DNA of 64,000 bases from Arsenicicoccus cauae (lineage in GTDB: Bacteria > Actinomycetota > Actinomycetes > Actinomycetales > Dermatophilaceae): positions 1 to 64,000 of the forward strand of contig NZ_WLVL01000018.1 of NCBI RefSeq assembly GCF_009707125.1, given 5' to 3'. Shown piece after piece: positions 37,430-46,885 of this stretch. The first letter of the stretch is position 1, and each line of letters starts with the position of its first letter. Made by a program: the position numbers and the translations under genes. Under the pieces are notes generated by a model, which saw nothing but the letters and a program-made list of their open reading frames with translations, was not told the DNA's origin and did no database searches.

Positions 37430-40400
37430 GGGAGCCTCTTCACCAGGATGCGTGCGTGGTAGCCGTCGCCGACCTCGACCTCGGTGACGCCGTCACCGTC
37501 GATCGCGAGCAGGTTGGGCGCGGAGCCGAACTGGCTGGCCAGGGTCTCCTCGACGAGCAGGTCCTGGTGGTGGACCGTCGCGTCGTAGACCTCCTGGGCG
37601 CCGGTGACCGTCAACGAGATCCGGTCGGACACCTCGAAGCCGGCGTCGCGACGCGCCTGCTGGACGGCGCGGACGAGGTCGCGCGCCACGCCCTCGCGCG
37701 CGAGCTCGGGGGTGACCTCGGTGTCGAGGACCACGAAGCCGCCGCCGGGCAGCATGGCCGTCGCGTGGTGGTCCGGGCCGTCGCCCGCGCTCACCGTCTC
37801 GAGGGTGAACTCGCCCTCGTGCAGCTCGAGACCACCGGCGGTGACGACGCCGTCGGAGGCGACCGACCAGTCGCCGGACTTCGAGCCCTTGATGGCGCGC
37901 TGCACGTCCTTGCCGAGCCGGGGACCAGCGGCGCGCGCGTTGACCGTGAGGCGCTGCGAGATGCCGAAGTCCTCCTCGCTGACCTCCCCCACGTCGCGCA
38001 GCGTGACCTCGCGGACGTTGACCTCGTCCCTGACGATGTCGGCGAAGGCGGCGAGACCGGCGGCGTCCTCGGTGACCACGGTGAGGTCGGCGAGGGGCAG
38101 GCGGACGCGGAGGTTCTGGGCCTTGCGCAGCGAGGACGCCACCGAGCAGATGTCGCGGGCGCGGTCCATGCGCGCGACCAGCTCGTGGTCGCTCGGCAGC
38201 TGCGTGGCGTCCGGCCAGTCGGTCAGGTGGACCGAGCGGCCGCCGGTGAGGCCGCGCCAGATCTCCTCGGTGACCAGCGGCAGCAGCGGCGCGCAGGTGC
38301 GGGTGACGACCTCGAGGCAGGTGTAGAGCGTGTCGAACGCCTGCGTGGTCGCCTCGCGGTCGGCACCACCGGTGTCCCAGAAGCGCTCCCGCGAGCGGCG
38401 GACGTACCAGTTGGTCAGCACGTCCAGGAAGCCGCGCATGGTCTCGCAGGCGGACGCGACGTCATACGCGTCCATCTGCTGCTGCATCGCCTCCACGAAC
38501 TCCCGCAGCTTGGCCAGCAGGTAGCGGTCGAGCAGGTCCCTGGAGCCGGTCGACCAGTGCGCCTCGTAGCCGCGCCCGCCGTCGAAGGCGTTGGCGTAGA
38601 GCGTGAAGAAGTACCAGGTGTTCCACAGCGGGATGAGGACCTGACGGACCCCGTCGCGGATGCCCTTCTCGGTGACGATCAGGTTGCCGCCGCGCAGGAT
38701 CGGGCTGGACATGAGGAACCAGCGCATCGCATCGGCGCCGTCCCGGTCGAAGACCTCGGACACGTCCGGGTAGTTGCGCAGCGACTTGCTCATCTTGGCG
38801 CCGTCCGAGCCGAGGACGATGCCGTGAGAGACGCAGCTGCTGAAGGCGGGTCGGTCGAACAGCGCCGTCGCGAGGATGTGCAGCGTGTAGAACCAGCCGC
38901 GCGTCTGCCCGATGTACTCGACGATGAAGTCGCCCGGGAAGTGGTGCTCGAACCACTCGGCGTTCTCGAAGGGGTAGTGCACCTGGGCGAAGCTCATCGA
39001 CCCGGAGTCGAACCACACGTCCAGGACGTCCTCGACGCGGCGCATCGTGCTCTGGCCGGTCGGGTCGTCGGGGTTGGGCCGGGTCAGCTCGTCCACGAAC
39101 GGACGGTGCAGATCAGGCTCGCCGTCGTGGTTGCGGGGCACCCGGCCGAAGTCGCGCTCGATCTCCTCGAAGGAGCCGTAGACGTCGATGCGTGGGTACG
39201 CGGGGTCATCGGATCGCCACACGGGGACCGGGCTGCCCCAGAAGCGGTTTCGCGTGATCGACCAGTCGCGGGCGTTCTCCAGCCACTTGCCGAACTGCCC
39301 GTGCTTGATGTGCTCGGGGGTCCAGGAGATCTGCTCGTTGAGCTCGAGCATGCGGTCCTTGAACGCCGTGACCTCGACGAACCAGCTCGACACGCCCTTG
39401 TAGATCAGCGGCTGACGGCAGCGCCAGCAGTGCGGGTAGGAGTGGTCGTAGGTCTCGCGGCGCACGAGGACGGTCCCCTCGGTCGCCGCCCCGGTCTCCC
39501 CCTCGCCGCGCGTGGCGGCCTTGAGGTGGTCCATGACGTGCGGGTTGGCGTCGAAGACGAGCATCCCGGCGTAGTCGACGACGGGGTGGGTGAACCGGCC
39601 GTCGGCGCCCACGGGCATGACGGGCTCGATGCCCTCACGGTCGGTCACGACCTTGTCGTCCTCGCCGAACGCGCCGGCCGTGTGCACGAGCCCCGAGCCG
39701 TCGGTGGTCGTGACGAACTCCGCCTCGACGATGCGGAAGGCGTTGTCGTGCCCCAGGTAGTAGGAGAAGGGCGGCTGGTAGTGGTGGCCCGCGAGCTCGG
39801 ACCCCTTGAGCCGCTTGACGATCCGCGACCCGACGTCGCCCTTGGGGTCGCCGGTCAGCTCCCGGGCGTAGGACGCGAGCCGCGCCTCGGCGAAGACATA
39901 GCGCTCGGTGCTGCCCGTGGGGACGTCCGACTCGACCACGACGTAGTCGATGTCCCCGCCGACCATGATCGCGAGGTTGGACGGCAGGGTCCACGGCGTG
40001 GTGGTCCAGACGACGGCCAGCGCCCCGTCGAGGTCGTCGTCCGGGCCGTTGCCCTCGATCCGCAGGCCCACCGTGACGGCCGGGTCCTGGCGCACCTGGT
40101 AGACGTCGTCGTCCATGCGCAGCTCGTGGTTGGACAGGGGGGTCTGGTCGTTCCAGCAGTAGGGCAGGACGCGGAAGCCCTCGTAGATCAGGCCCTTGTC
40201 GTAGAGCGTCTTGAACGCCCAGAGGACGCTCTCCATGTAGTCCGGGTTGAGCGTCTTGTAGTCGTTGTCGAAGTCGACCCACCGCGCCTGGCGCGTGACG
40301 TAGTCCTGCCACTCGTCGGTGAACGTCAGGACGGACTCGCGGCACTTGGCGTTGAACGCGTCGATGCCGAGCTCGACGATCTCGTCCTTGGTCTTGATGC

Positions 40401-40755
40401 CGAGCTGGCGCATGGCCTCGAGCTCGGCGGGCAGGCCGTGCGTGTCCCAGCCGAAGCGCCGCTCGACATGCCGGCCGCGCATCGTCTGGTAGCGCGGCAC
40501 GATGTCCTTGACGTAGCCCGTCAGCAGGTGGCCGTAGTGCGGCAGGCCGTTGGCGAAGGGCGGGCCGTCGTAGAAGACGAACTCGTTGGCGCCGTCCTCC
40601 CCCAAGGGCCGGTTGGCCACCGACGCCTGGAAGGTCCCGTCCTCGTCCCAGTAGCGCAGGATGCGCTCCTCGATCTCCGGGAAGCGCGGGCTCGGGACCA
40701 CGCCGGAGGGCGCGGCGGGCAGCTGCGGGTCGGTGGAGACCTTGGGGTAGGTCAT
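37426..40755 (-). CDS. ileS: Isoleucyl-tRNA synthetase
   Basis: 1109 residues from ATG at 40755 (GGGAG about 8 bases upstream). Class I synthetase; charges tRNA-Ile and edits Val. HIGH-type motif HYGH at 73-76 inside [13 protein letters not shown], and KMSKS (KMSKSLRNY) near 655. Length and motif style match the eukaryote/archaea-like type of IleS, the group that includes mupirocin-insensitive enzymes; no phenotype is claimed. First gene of the operon, under a T-box leader. Confidence 0.97.
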   Translation of the reverse strand: MTYPKVSTDPQLPAAPSGVVPSPRFPEIEERILRYWDEDGTFQASVANRPLGEDGANEFVFYDGPPFANGLPHYGHLLTGYVKDIVPRYQTMRGRHVERRFGWDTHGLPAELEAMRQLGIKTKDEIVELGIDAFNAKCRESVLTFTDEWQDYVTRQARWVDFDNDYKTLNPDYMESVLWAFKTLYDKGLIYEGFRVLPYCWNDQTPLSNHELRMDDDVYQVRQDPAVTVGLRIEGNGPDDDLDGALAVVWTTTPWTLPSNLAIMVGGDIDYVVVESDVPTGSTERYVFAEARLASYARELTGDPKGDVGSRIVKRLKGSELAGHHYQPPFSYYLGHDNAFRIVEAEFVTTTDGSGLVHTAGAFGEDDKVVTDREGIEPVMPVGADGRFTHPVVDYAGMLVFDANPHVMDHLKAATRGEGETGAATEGTVLVRRETYDHSYPHCWRCRQPLIYKGVSSWFVEVTAFKDRMLELNEQISWTPEHIKHGQFGKWLENARDWSITRNRFWGSPVPVWRSDDPAYPRIDVYGSFEEIERDFGRVPRNHDGEPDLHRPFVDELTRPNPDDPTGQSTMRRVEDVLDVWFDSGSMSFAQVHYPFENAEWFEHHFPGDFIVEYIGQTRGWFYTLHILATALFDRPAFSSCVSHGIVLGSDGAKMSKSLRNYPDVSEVFDRDGADAMRWFLMSSPILRGGNLIVTEKGIRDGVRQVLIPLWNTWYFFTLYANAFDGGRGYEAHWSTGSRDLLDRYLLAKLREFVEAMQQQMDAYDVASACETMRGFLDVLTNWYVRRSRERFWDTGGADREATTQAFDTLYTCLEVVTRTCAPLLPLVTEEIWRGLTGGRSVHLTDWPDATQLPSDHELVARMDRARDICSVASSLRKAQNLRVRLPLADLTVVTEDAAGLAAFADIVRDEVNVREVTLRDVGEVSEEDFGISQRLTVNARAAGPRLGKDVQRAIKGSKSGDWSVASDGVVTAGGLELHEGEFTLETVSAGDGPDHHATAMLPGGGFVVLDTEVTPELAREGVARDLVRAVQQARRDAGFEVSDRISLTVTGAQEVYDATVHHQDLLVEETLASQFGSAPNLLAIDGDGVTEVEVGDGYHARILVKRLP

Positions 40756-40829
40756 GGGTGGGGCTCCCTGGGGACGAGTCGCGGTGATCCGGACGGTGCT
40801 GATCACGAGGACGATCGCGCCGTGCGGCG

Positions 40830-41030
40830 CTCCCGCGGTGCCACCTCGCTTGCCGGGCACGGGATCTCGTCATACGGGGCTCGTATGACGACCGCGGCCG
40901 GCCGCTCTGGTCGAAGGCTGTGACGGGCCCACCCGTCCGGGTCTAGTAGGCGCTGCGCTGGTGGCGGAGCGCCGTTCTTCCGGAGACTCGCCGGTGATAG
41001 CGGCTCAGACGTCTGTGGCCCCAGTCTATC
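40830..41030 (-). promoter_or_regulatory. T-box leader of ileS
   Basis: On the minus strand the leader contains the T-box GAGGTGGCACCGCGGG (40847-40832), the segment that pairs with the uncharged tRNA 3' end. About 160 bases upstream lies a possible isoleucine specifier ATC in CTATCACCGG (40998-40996). Between the T-box and the ATG is a 75-base stretch able to hide the GGGAG site, as in actinobacterial translational T-boxes. A TAGACT -10-like box lies just upstream (about 41026-41031). Stem borders were not folded and are approximate. Confidence 0.8.
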
Positions 41031-41176
41031 GGAGACCGCAGGGACACCTCGAATCCCCACCTCTCGCTACTGTGTGCCAATGCGGTCACCTGCTTGCTGC
41101 TAGCCCAATCGCGAGTCCTGGCAATGGAATTGACCCGATGGCCAGGGTCGGCCTGGCAGCCGGGAGGTGGTGGCGG

Positions 41177-42158
41177 ATGGACGTGGAGCAGCTCCTGGGA
41201 GCGCCTGACGTGACCGCCGCCGTCGAGGCCCTCCTCGTCGCCGTGGCCGACGCGTATGCCGCCGCGCAGGCCCGCTCCGGGTCGCCGGTCTCGCCGCGGA
41301 CACCCCCTGAACGCGCGAGTCTCGCGCGCCTGGTCACCGCCGAGCGCGCGGTGGGGCTGCTCGCCGCCGAGGGCCTGGTCGCGCACGAGAGCCTCGTCGC
41401 GGCGATCGCCGACGAGGTCGAGGTCGAGCACTGCTCCCTCGGGCGCCCGTCCGCCCGGTCGCGGGTCCTGGACGACGCACGCGTCCTGGCGGGCGACGAG
41501 ATCGTGGCCGCGACGGGGCTGGGGGTGCACGAGGTCCGGCGTCGCTCACGGGGGGTCACCGCTCCCCCGGTGGTGCGCGAGCGCCTGCTGAAGCGATGCG
41601 CACGGGGTCCGCGACGCTGCAGCGCGCGACCACGGTGGTCGACGAGGTGTGCTCGAGCAGCCTGCCCGCGCGAGGTCGACGCCCTCCCCGACGCGGCGGC
41701 GGCCCGGCGTGCCCGCCTCGGTCGCGCGTGACATCGCCCTGCGCCCGGGGACCGTCGGGCACCGCCTGGTCCACGACCCGGTCACGGGGGTCGCCATGGA
41801 CCGGACCGCGAGCGGCTATCGCATCCCGCAGGGCCTGCGAGACGACGTGGTGGCCCGGGACGTGACCTGCCGGGCGCCCGGGTGCGCGCAGGGGTGACCC
41901 CGGTGAGCCGGCGATCCCCGCCCGCCGGACCTGTCTCCTGCGGAGGACCTGCTGGGCCGTCACGCGAGACGGCTCACGGCGCCCGACGTCCTGCGCCGGC
42001 TCGGGCTGCACGGCGCGGGCGATCAGGGCGCTCCCGGTCCCGGAGGGTGTGCGCCGACCTCGCTGCAGGCGGACCTGGCGTGGCCGGAGCGGGCGGGGCG
42101 CCTGGAGGTGACCACTCCGGCGCGCCCGTGGCCCCCGCCGGAGTCACCGCCGTACTGA
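41177..42158 (+). pseudogene. DUF222/HNH endonuclease-family remnant
   Basis: ATG with GGAGG upstream opens a frame that reads a DUF222-like start (VEQLLGAPDVTAAVEALLVA) to GVHEVRRRS and VVRERLL. The reading then shifts: GSATLQRATTVVDEVC in one frame, CPREVDALPDAA in another, IALRPGTVGHRLVHDPVTG to DVTCRAPGCAQ in a third, and a C-terminal piece (DLLGRHARRLTAPDVLRRL, ending PPPESPPY) in yet another. The central DUF222 half and the HNH His motif region are absent. Such genes are common and often decayed in actinobacteria. Confidence 0.75.
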
Positions 42159-42198
42159 CGGCGCCGGCCCTGCCCGCCGGAGCGCACGGCATACGGCC

Positions 42199-43488
42199 TC
42201 AGGGGCGCCAGTCCGGGCGCAGGGGAAAGCTGCTGGCGCCGTCGGCGCCCACCTTGGTGGCGAGGACCTGGTGCAGCTGCAGCCAGTTGGCCTCGAAGGC
42301 CATCCGCGAGCCGGCCATGTAGAGGCCCCAGACGCGCGCCGTGGCCAACCCCGCGTCGGCGACGCAGAAGTCCCAGGAGTCCACGAGGTTCTGGCACCAG
42401 CGCTGCAGGGTGAGGGCGTAGTGCAGCCGGAGGTTCTCGTCGTGCTGCACCTCGAAGCCCGCGTCGTGGCAGGCGCTCATCACCAGTCCCGGCGGGGCGA
42501 GCTCGCCGTCGGGGAAGACATAGCGGTCGGTGAACGGCTCGGGACGGAACCCCGCCCGGCCGTCGGCGCGCGTGATGCAGTGGTTGAGCAGCCGACCGCC
42601 CTCGCGCAGCCGGCCGTGCAGGAAGCGGAAGTAGCCGTCGTAGCCACGCACCCCGACGTGCTCCGTCAGGCCGATCGAGCTGACGGCGTCGAAGTCCCCC
42701 TCGGTGACGTCGCGGTAGTCGGCGTGCCGGACCTCCACCTGCCCGGACAGTCCGGCGCGCCCCACCGCCTCCCGCCCCCACGAGGCCTGCTCGCGGGACA
42801 GGGTCACCGCCAGCACCGACACCCCGTGCTCGCGGGCGGCATGCATCGCCATCCCTCCCCAGCCGCAGCCGACGTCGAGCAGCCGCTGGCCGGGACGCAG
42901 CGCGAGCTTGTCCGCGACGAGGGCGAACTTGCGCTCCTGCGCCTGCTCGAGCGTCGCGTCGGGGCTGTCGAAGACGGCGCAGGTGTAGGCCATCGACGGG
43001 CCGAGGACCCGCTCGTAGAAGGCGTTCGACACGTCGTAGTGCGACGAGATCGACGCGGCGGCACGCTGTCTCGGGTCCAGCGAGCGCACGGCGCGGCGCC
43101 AGCGCGGCAGGGCCTCCATCGCCGGCGCCGGGGGCGGGACGACCACGCGCGGGCCGAATCCCCGCAGCAGCGCGGCCAGCTCCTTGGGGGCGGGTCGTCG
43201 GCTCCGGACCTCGCGCTTGATCCGCCGGAAGAGCTCGTAGGGGTCCCCCTCGTGCACACCACGCAGGACGAGGTTGTCGGTGAGGTAGGCCCGCGCCATC
43301 CCGAGGTCCCCCGGGGCCGAGACGATGTAGCGCAGGCCCTCCTCGCTCGCGACGTGCACCGCGACGTCGCTGTCGCGGGGGCCGAGGTCGGTCCCGTCAT
43401 ACGCCGTCAGCCGCAGCGGCAGCGGCCCCTCGGTCACGGCCTCCACCAGGTCGCCCACGCGGGGCGTGCCCCCGGCCCTCGCCATCAT
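42199..43488 (-). CDS. tmsB: Cyclopropane-fatty-acid-synthase-type methyltransferase, probable TmsB
   Basis: 429 residues. SAM-dependent methyltransferase of the CFA/mycolic cyclopropane family: SSHYDVSNAFY (about 148-158), SAM-binding LLDVGCGWGGMAMHAA (about 200-215) and SSIGLTEHVGVRGYDGYF. Start overlaps the upstream oxidoreductase stop (ATGA). The pairing with a flavin reductase in one operon is that of tmsA-tmsB (bfa genes in mycobacteria), where TmsB makes the 10-methylene fatty acyl intermediate. A plain cyclopropane synthase is the alternative. Confidence 0.8.
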   Translation of the reverse strand: MMARAGGTPRVGDLVEAVTEGPLPLRLTAYDGTDLGPRDSDVAVHVASEEGLRYIVSAPGDLGMARAYLTDNLVLRGVHEGDPYELFRRIKREVRSRRPAPKELAALLRGFGPRVVVPPPAPAMEALPRWRRAVRSLDPRQRAAASISSHYDVSNAFYERVLGPSMAYTCAVFDSPDATLEQAQERKFALVADKLALRPGQRLLDVGCGWGGMAMHAAREHGVSVLAVTLSREQASWGREAVGRAGLSGQVEVRHADYRDVTEGDFDAVSSIGLTEHVGVRGYDGYFRFLHGRLREGGRLLNHCITRADGRAGFRPEPFTDRYVFPDGELAPPGLVMSACHDAGFEVQHDENLRLHYALTLQRWCQNLVDSWDFCVADAGLATARVWGLYMAGSRMAFEANWLQLHQVLATKVGADGASSFPLRPDWRP

Positions 43489-44882
43489 CGACCACACACC
43501 TTGTCGTACATCGTCGGGAAGCGGCCGGACGGGTCGTACCGGTCGCGGACGGCGCGCCAGGCCGGCCCGCCGTAGAGGCGGTCGAAGGTGGCGCGGTCGT
43601 AGCAGGCGTCGGAGTAGAGGGACTTGTGGCCGTCCAGGGCACTGACCTGGTCCTCGATCATCCGGTTGACGTCGCCGTCGCGGCGGCCCGGCTCGATCGG
43701 CACCGTCCCCCAGAAGCCGACGTTGACGTAGGTGCGCCCCGGCTCGAGCGGGTAGAGCGGCCAGGACCTGGCGGCGCGGGCGCCCCCCGGCCCGTCGACC
43801 TCGCGAAGGCGCAACGGGCACAACCAGATCGGTCGCATGGGCACGTGCTCGAGGAACCACCCCACGAACTCCTCGAGCCGCTCCAGCGGCACCTCCACGT
43901 CCTGCACCACCCGCTCCCGCTCGGGCAGGCCGCGGCGCCGGTCGATGGCCGCCGCGACGCCGAAGCGGTTCTCCAGCCGCACGATCCGGTGGTAGACGTC
44001 GCTGCGCCGCCACCGGCGCGGCCACGCGCGCCGCACCAGCGGATGCTGCGCCCCGAACGCGCCCGAGCACCAGAACCAGTCGGTGTCCCAGCGCCACAGG
44101 TAGTCCACCCCGCTGAGCCGGTCCCGGTCGTAGCGCTGCAGCGAGCGGTAGTAGACGTCCTGGCCGGTGTAGTCGCTCGCTGGGCTGACGGTGTCGCTGT
44201 CGAAGGTCGCCAGCGTCAGCACCGCCTCGCCCGGCCCGAAGACCACCCCGTCCATCGCGTCGACGGGCTGCCGCTCGTAGCTGCGCTCCTTGCTCACCCG
44301 GGCCACGAGCCGCACCAGCTCGCCGAGGTCGCTCAGGTGCAGGTGCCGCAGCGCGACCTGCCGGCCCAGCGGCTGCAGCTCGATCCGCAGCCGGGTGGCG
44401 TAGCCGAGGCTGCCGTAGGAGTTGGGGAAGGCCGCGAACAGGTCGGCGTGCTCCCCGTCGGGCCGGGCTGTGACCACGTCGCCGGACCCGGTGAGGACGT
44501 CCAGCTCGAGCACCGACTCGTGCGGGAGGCCGTTGCGGTAGGACGTGGCCTCGATGCCCAGCCCACTGACGGCGCCGCCCAGGGTGATCGTCCGCAGCTG
44601 CGGCACGACCAGCGGCATCAGCCCGTGGGCGGCGGTGGCCTCGACGAGGTGCTCGTAGGTGCACATCCCCTGGACCTCGGCGACCCGGGCGACCGGGTCG
44701 ACGTGCAGGACCCGGGTGAGCCCCGAGACGTCGAGCCCCCGCGGTGCGCGCCCGCGCGGGCGGAACAGGTTGGTCGTCGCCTTGGCCAGGCGCACCGGAT
44801 CACCGGCGGGTATGGCGGCCAGCGACTCCCGCAGCCGGGCCACCCCGGCCGCGTGGTCGACGAGCTGGCGGTGCGGCCCCAT
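43485..44882 (-). CDS. tmsA: FAD-binding oxidoreductase, probable TmsA reductase
   Basis: 465 residues. FAD_binding_4 fold: THLFRPR-like entry, VAEVQGMCTYEHLVEATAAHG (about 68-88), TITLGGAVSGLGIEATSYRNGLPHE (split across about 98-122) and FPNSYGSLGYATRL. C-terminal half is delta24-reductase-like (YVNVGFWG, KSLYSDACYDRATFDRLYGG). Likely reduces the 10-methylene group to 10-methyl, giving tuberculostearate-type lipids. First gene of the pair; a 30-bp palindrome lies 44 bp upstream. Confidence 0.78.
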   Translation of the reverse strand: MGPHRQLVDHAAGVARLRESLAAIPAGDPVRLAKATTNLFRPRGRAPRGLDVSGLTRVLHVDPVARVAEVQGMCTYEHLVEATAAHGLMPLVVPQLRTITLGGAVSGLGIEATSYRNGLPHESVLELDVLTGSGDVVTARPDGEHADLFAAFPNSYGSLGYATRLRIELQPLGRQVALRHLHLSDLGELVRLVARVSKERSYERQPVDAMDGVVFGPGEAVLTLATFDSDTVSPASDYTGQDVYYRSLQRYDRDRLSGVDYLWRWDTDWFWCSGAFGAQHPLVRRAWPRRWRRSDVYHRIVRLENRFGVAAAIDRRRGLPERERVVQDVEVPLERLEEFVGWFLEHVPMRPIWLCPLRLREVDGPGGARAARSWPLYPLEPGRTYVNVGFWGTVPIEPGRRDGDVNRMIEDQVSALDGHKSLYSDACYDRATFDRLYGGPAWRAVRDRYDPSGRFPTMYDKVCGR

Positions 44883-44925
44883 GCCCCGACGCTACGACTG
44901 CCCGGACCTCGCCGCCACCCCCCGA

Positions 44926-44955
44926 CCACATGGTGAACGGGCGTTCACCATGTGG
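44926..44955. promoter_or_regulatory. 30-bp perfect palindrome upstream of tmsA
   Basis: 14-bp perfect arms (CCACATGGTGAACG and its complement) around GG. It lies in the 90-bp gap between the stop of the CoA-transferase (44973) and tmsA (44882). The GGTGAACG...CGTTCACC core resembles operators of TetR-type regulators, but a terminator for the upstream gene is possible. No T-tract follows. Confidence 0.55.
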
Positions 44956-44972
44956 GGGTTCGCGGGTGCGCG

Positions 44973-46202
44973 TCAGGCCAGCCCGAGCCCCCGCGCGCCC
45001 TCCCACAGCGACTCGCGCACGTCCGGGTGGGCGGCGTTCTCGATGATGTTGCGGGCCTGGACCTTCTCCGGGTGGCCGAAGACCTCGGCGACGCCCTGCT
45101 CGGTGATGACCGCGGAGTGCTGGAAGGACGTCGTCGGCTCGGTGAGCATCGGCACGATCGTCGACACGTCGGCCTTGGGGTGCCAGGACCGCAGCGCCAT
45201 CATGGCCTGGCCACCCCTGGAGTGCAGCGCCCCGACGATGAAGTCCGTCTGCCCGCCGAAGCCGGAGTGGATGCGGGCGCCGATGCGCGAGGCGTTGGCC
45301 TGCGAGAGCAGGTCCACCTGCAGCGCGGTGTTGATGGAGGTCATCTGCGGCTGCTTGGCGATCTGGCCCGGGTCGTTGGTGATCTCGGTGCGGCGCATGA
45401 TGATCCGGTTGTTGAGGTGGCACCACTGGTAGAGCGCCTCGCTGCCGAACGCGAACGACGCGACGATGGGTCGCATCTCGTCGAGGGCCCCCACGCGGTC
45501 GAGCAGCAGCACGCCGTCGGAGAACATCTCGGTCCAGATGCCAAGGTTGTGCCGGCGGGCGAGGCCGGGCAGCGTGGCGTCGGGGACCGCGCCGATGCCC
45601 AGCTGGAGCGTGGCGCCGTTGCCGACCCGTCCGGACACCAGCTCGCCGATGAGCGAGGTCGCGTCGTCGGGCTTGGCCTGGGGCTGGACGGCGGCGATCG
45701 AGGCGTCGGCCTCGATGAAGGCGTCGAAGATGTCGACCGGGAACTCGCCGTCGCCGTAGGTGTAGGGCATGTGCTTGTTGATCTGCGCCACCAGGATCCC
45801 GCCGCGCTCCTTGACCGCCTCGATGGCGGCGACCATGACGTTGACCTCGACGCCGAGCGACACCTTGCCGCCGATGGGGGCGCTCACGTGGACGGCGACG
45901 ACGTCCGGGGCGAGGGTGGTGCGAAAGAGCATGGGCACCAGGGACAGTCGGGTCGGCGTGTAGTGCAGCGTGGGGAGCTTGCGCATCCCCACCCCGACGA
46001 AGCAGGACTCGTGCTCGACGCCCTCGCGGGTGGAGATGCCGGCCGGCGCGTTGAGCATGTTGAGCCGATAGGTGGGCAGCGCCTCGTCGACGATCTCGAG
46101 CAGCGCCCAGGGGGGCACGTGGTTGCCCGTGGCCACGACGCGGGGGTTCTCGGGGGCGCGCTCGAGCAGGGACTTCATCTGGGCGGTGCTGATCACGTTC
46201 AT
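44973..46202 (-). CDS. Acetyl-CoA hydrolase/CoA-transferase family protein
   Basis: 409 residues. Resembles 4-hydroxybutyrate/acetyl-CoA transferases: GNHVPPWALLEIVDEAL, VAVHVSAPIGGKVSLGVEVN (about 103-122), LQLGIGAVPDA, and IWTEMFSDGVLLL with the expected catalytic Glu near 223, then HSGFGGQTDFIVGA. Moves CoA between short acids or hydrolyses acetyl-CoA; the substrate is not readable. Same strand as tmsAB but a 90-bp gap with a palindrome separates them. Confidence 0.85.
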   Translation of the reverse strand: MNVISTAQMKSLLERAPENPRVVATGNHVPPWALLEIVDEALPTYRLNMLNAPAGISTREGVEHESCFVGVGMRKLPTLHYTPTRLSLVPMLFRTTLAPDVVAVHVSAPIGGKVSLGVEVNVMVAAIEAVKERGGILVAQINKHMPYTYGDGEFPVDIFDAFIEADASIAAVQPQAKPDDATSLIGELVSGRVGNGATLQLGIGAVPDATLPGLARRHNLGIWTEMFSDGVLLLDRVGALDEMRPIVASFAFGSEALYQWCHLNNRIIMRRTEITNDPGQIAKQPQMTSINTALQVDLLSQANASRIGARIHSGFGGQTDFIVGALHSRGGQAMMALRSWHPKADVSTIVPMLTEPTTSFQHSAVITEQGVAEVFGHPEKVQARNIIENAAHPDVRESLWEGARGLGLA

Positions 46203-46279
46203 GGTCCTAGCCTGCCGGACGGCCCTGGCGGGTCGGCAGGCACCCCCCCGGCATCACCGGGTCGTGGTGGAATGGCGCC

Positions 46280-46819
46280 ATGAACCTCCCCGACGTCGAT
46301 GCCTCGGCCGCCTGGCTCAGCCACGAGACTCTGGAGCAGGCCCGCGAGCGCCTGCCCATCCTGTACGTCGATGTCGTGCCCGTGCGCGTGGACGACCGGG
46401 GCGAGGTCACCCACCTCGGGACGCTTCTGCGCGTGTCCGGCAACGGCGAGATGGCTCGCGAGCTGGTGAGCGGGCGCGTGCTCTACCACGAGCGGCTGCG
46501 GGACGCGCTGCTCCGGCACATCGAGAAGGACCTCGGGCCCCTGGCGATGCCGCGGATTCCTGTCAGCCCTCAGCCGTTCACGGTCTCGGAGTACTTCCCC
46601 ACCCCGGGCGTCACGCCCTTCCACGACCCGCGCCAGCACGCGGTGGCGCTGGGCTATGTCGTGCCCGTGGCCGGGGACTGCGCGCCCTCCCAGGACGCCC
46701 TGGACCTGGCCTGGCTCACCCCCCGCGAGGCGTGCAGCCGCGCCGTCGCCGAGGAGATGGGCCGTGGCCACGCGACGCTGCTGCGTCAGGCCCTCGCTCA
46801 CCTCGGCTTCGCGGTCTGA
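46280..46819 (+). CDS. DUF4916 NUDIX-like protein
   Basis: 179 residues. Resembles the DUF4916 family, a NUDIX-fold group of unknown substrate in actinobacteria: LPILYVDVVPVRVDDRGEV (about 25-43), LLRVSGNGEMARELVSGRVLYHE and the late ALGYVVPV/ LAWLTPREA segments. A classical GX5EX7REUXEEXGU box is not visible, so hydrolase activity is uncertain. Single gene, divergent from the CoA-transferase. Confidence 0.7.
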   Translation: MNLPDVDASAAWLSHETLEQARERLPILYVDVVPVRVDDRGEVTHLGTLLRVSGNGEMARELVSGRVLYHERLRDALLRHIEKDLGPLAMPRIPVSPQPFTVSEYFPTPGVTPFHDPRQHAVALGYVVPVAGDCAPSQDALDLAWLTPREACSRAVAEEMGRGHATLLRQALAHLGFAV

Positions 46820-46885
46820 CCTACCCCCGGTAGTCCGATCGACCGGCCTTCGCACCCCAGGCCGATGGTCCTACCCCCGGCGGGT

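Noticed and set aside
42199-44664. A single 821-residue fusion of the methyltransferase with upstream sequence
   Set aside because: The upstream part is an out-of-frame reading of the tmsA gene. The ATGA overlap at 43485-43488 gives two separate proteins.
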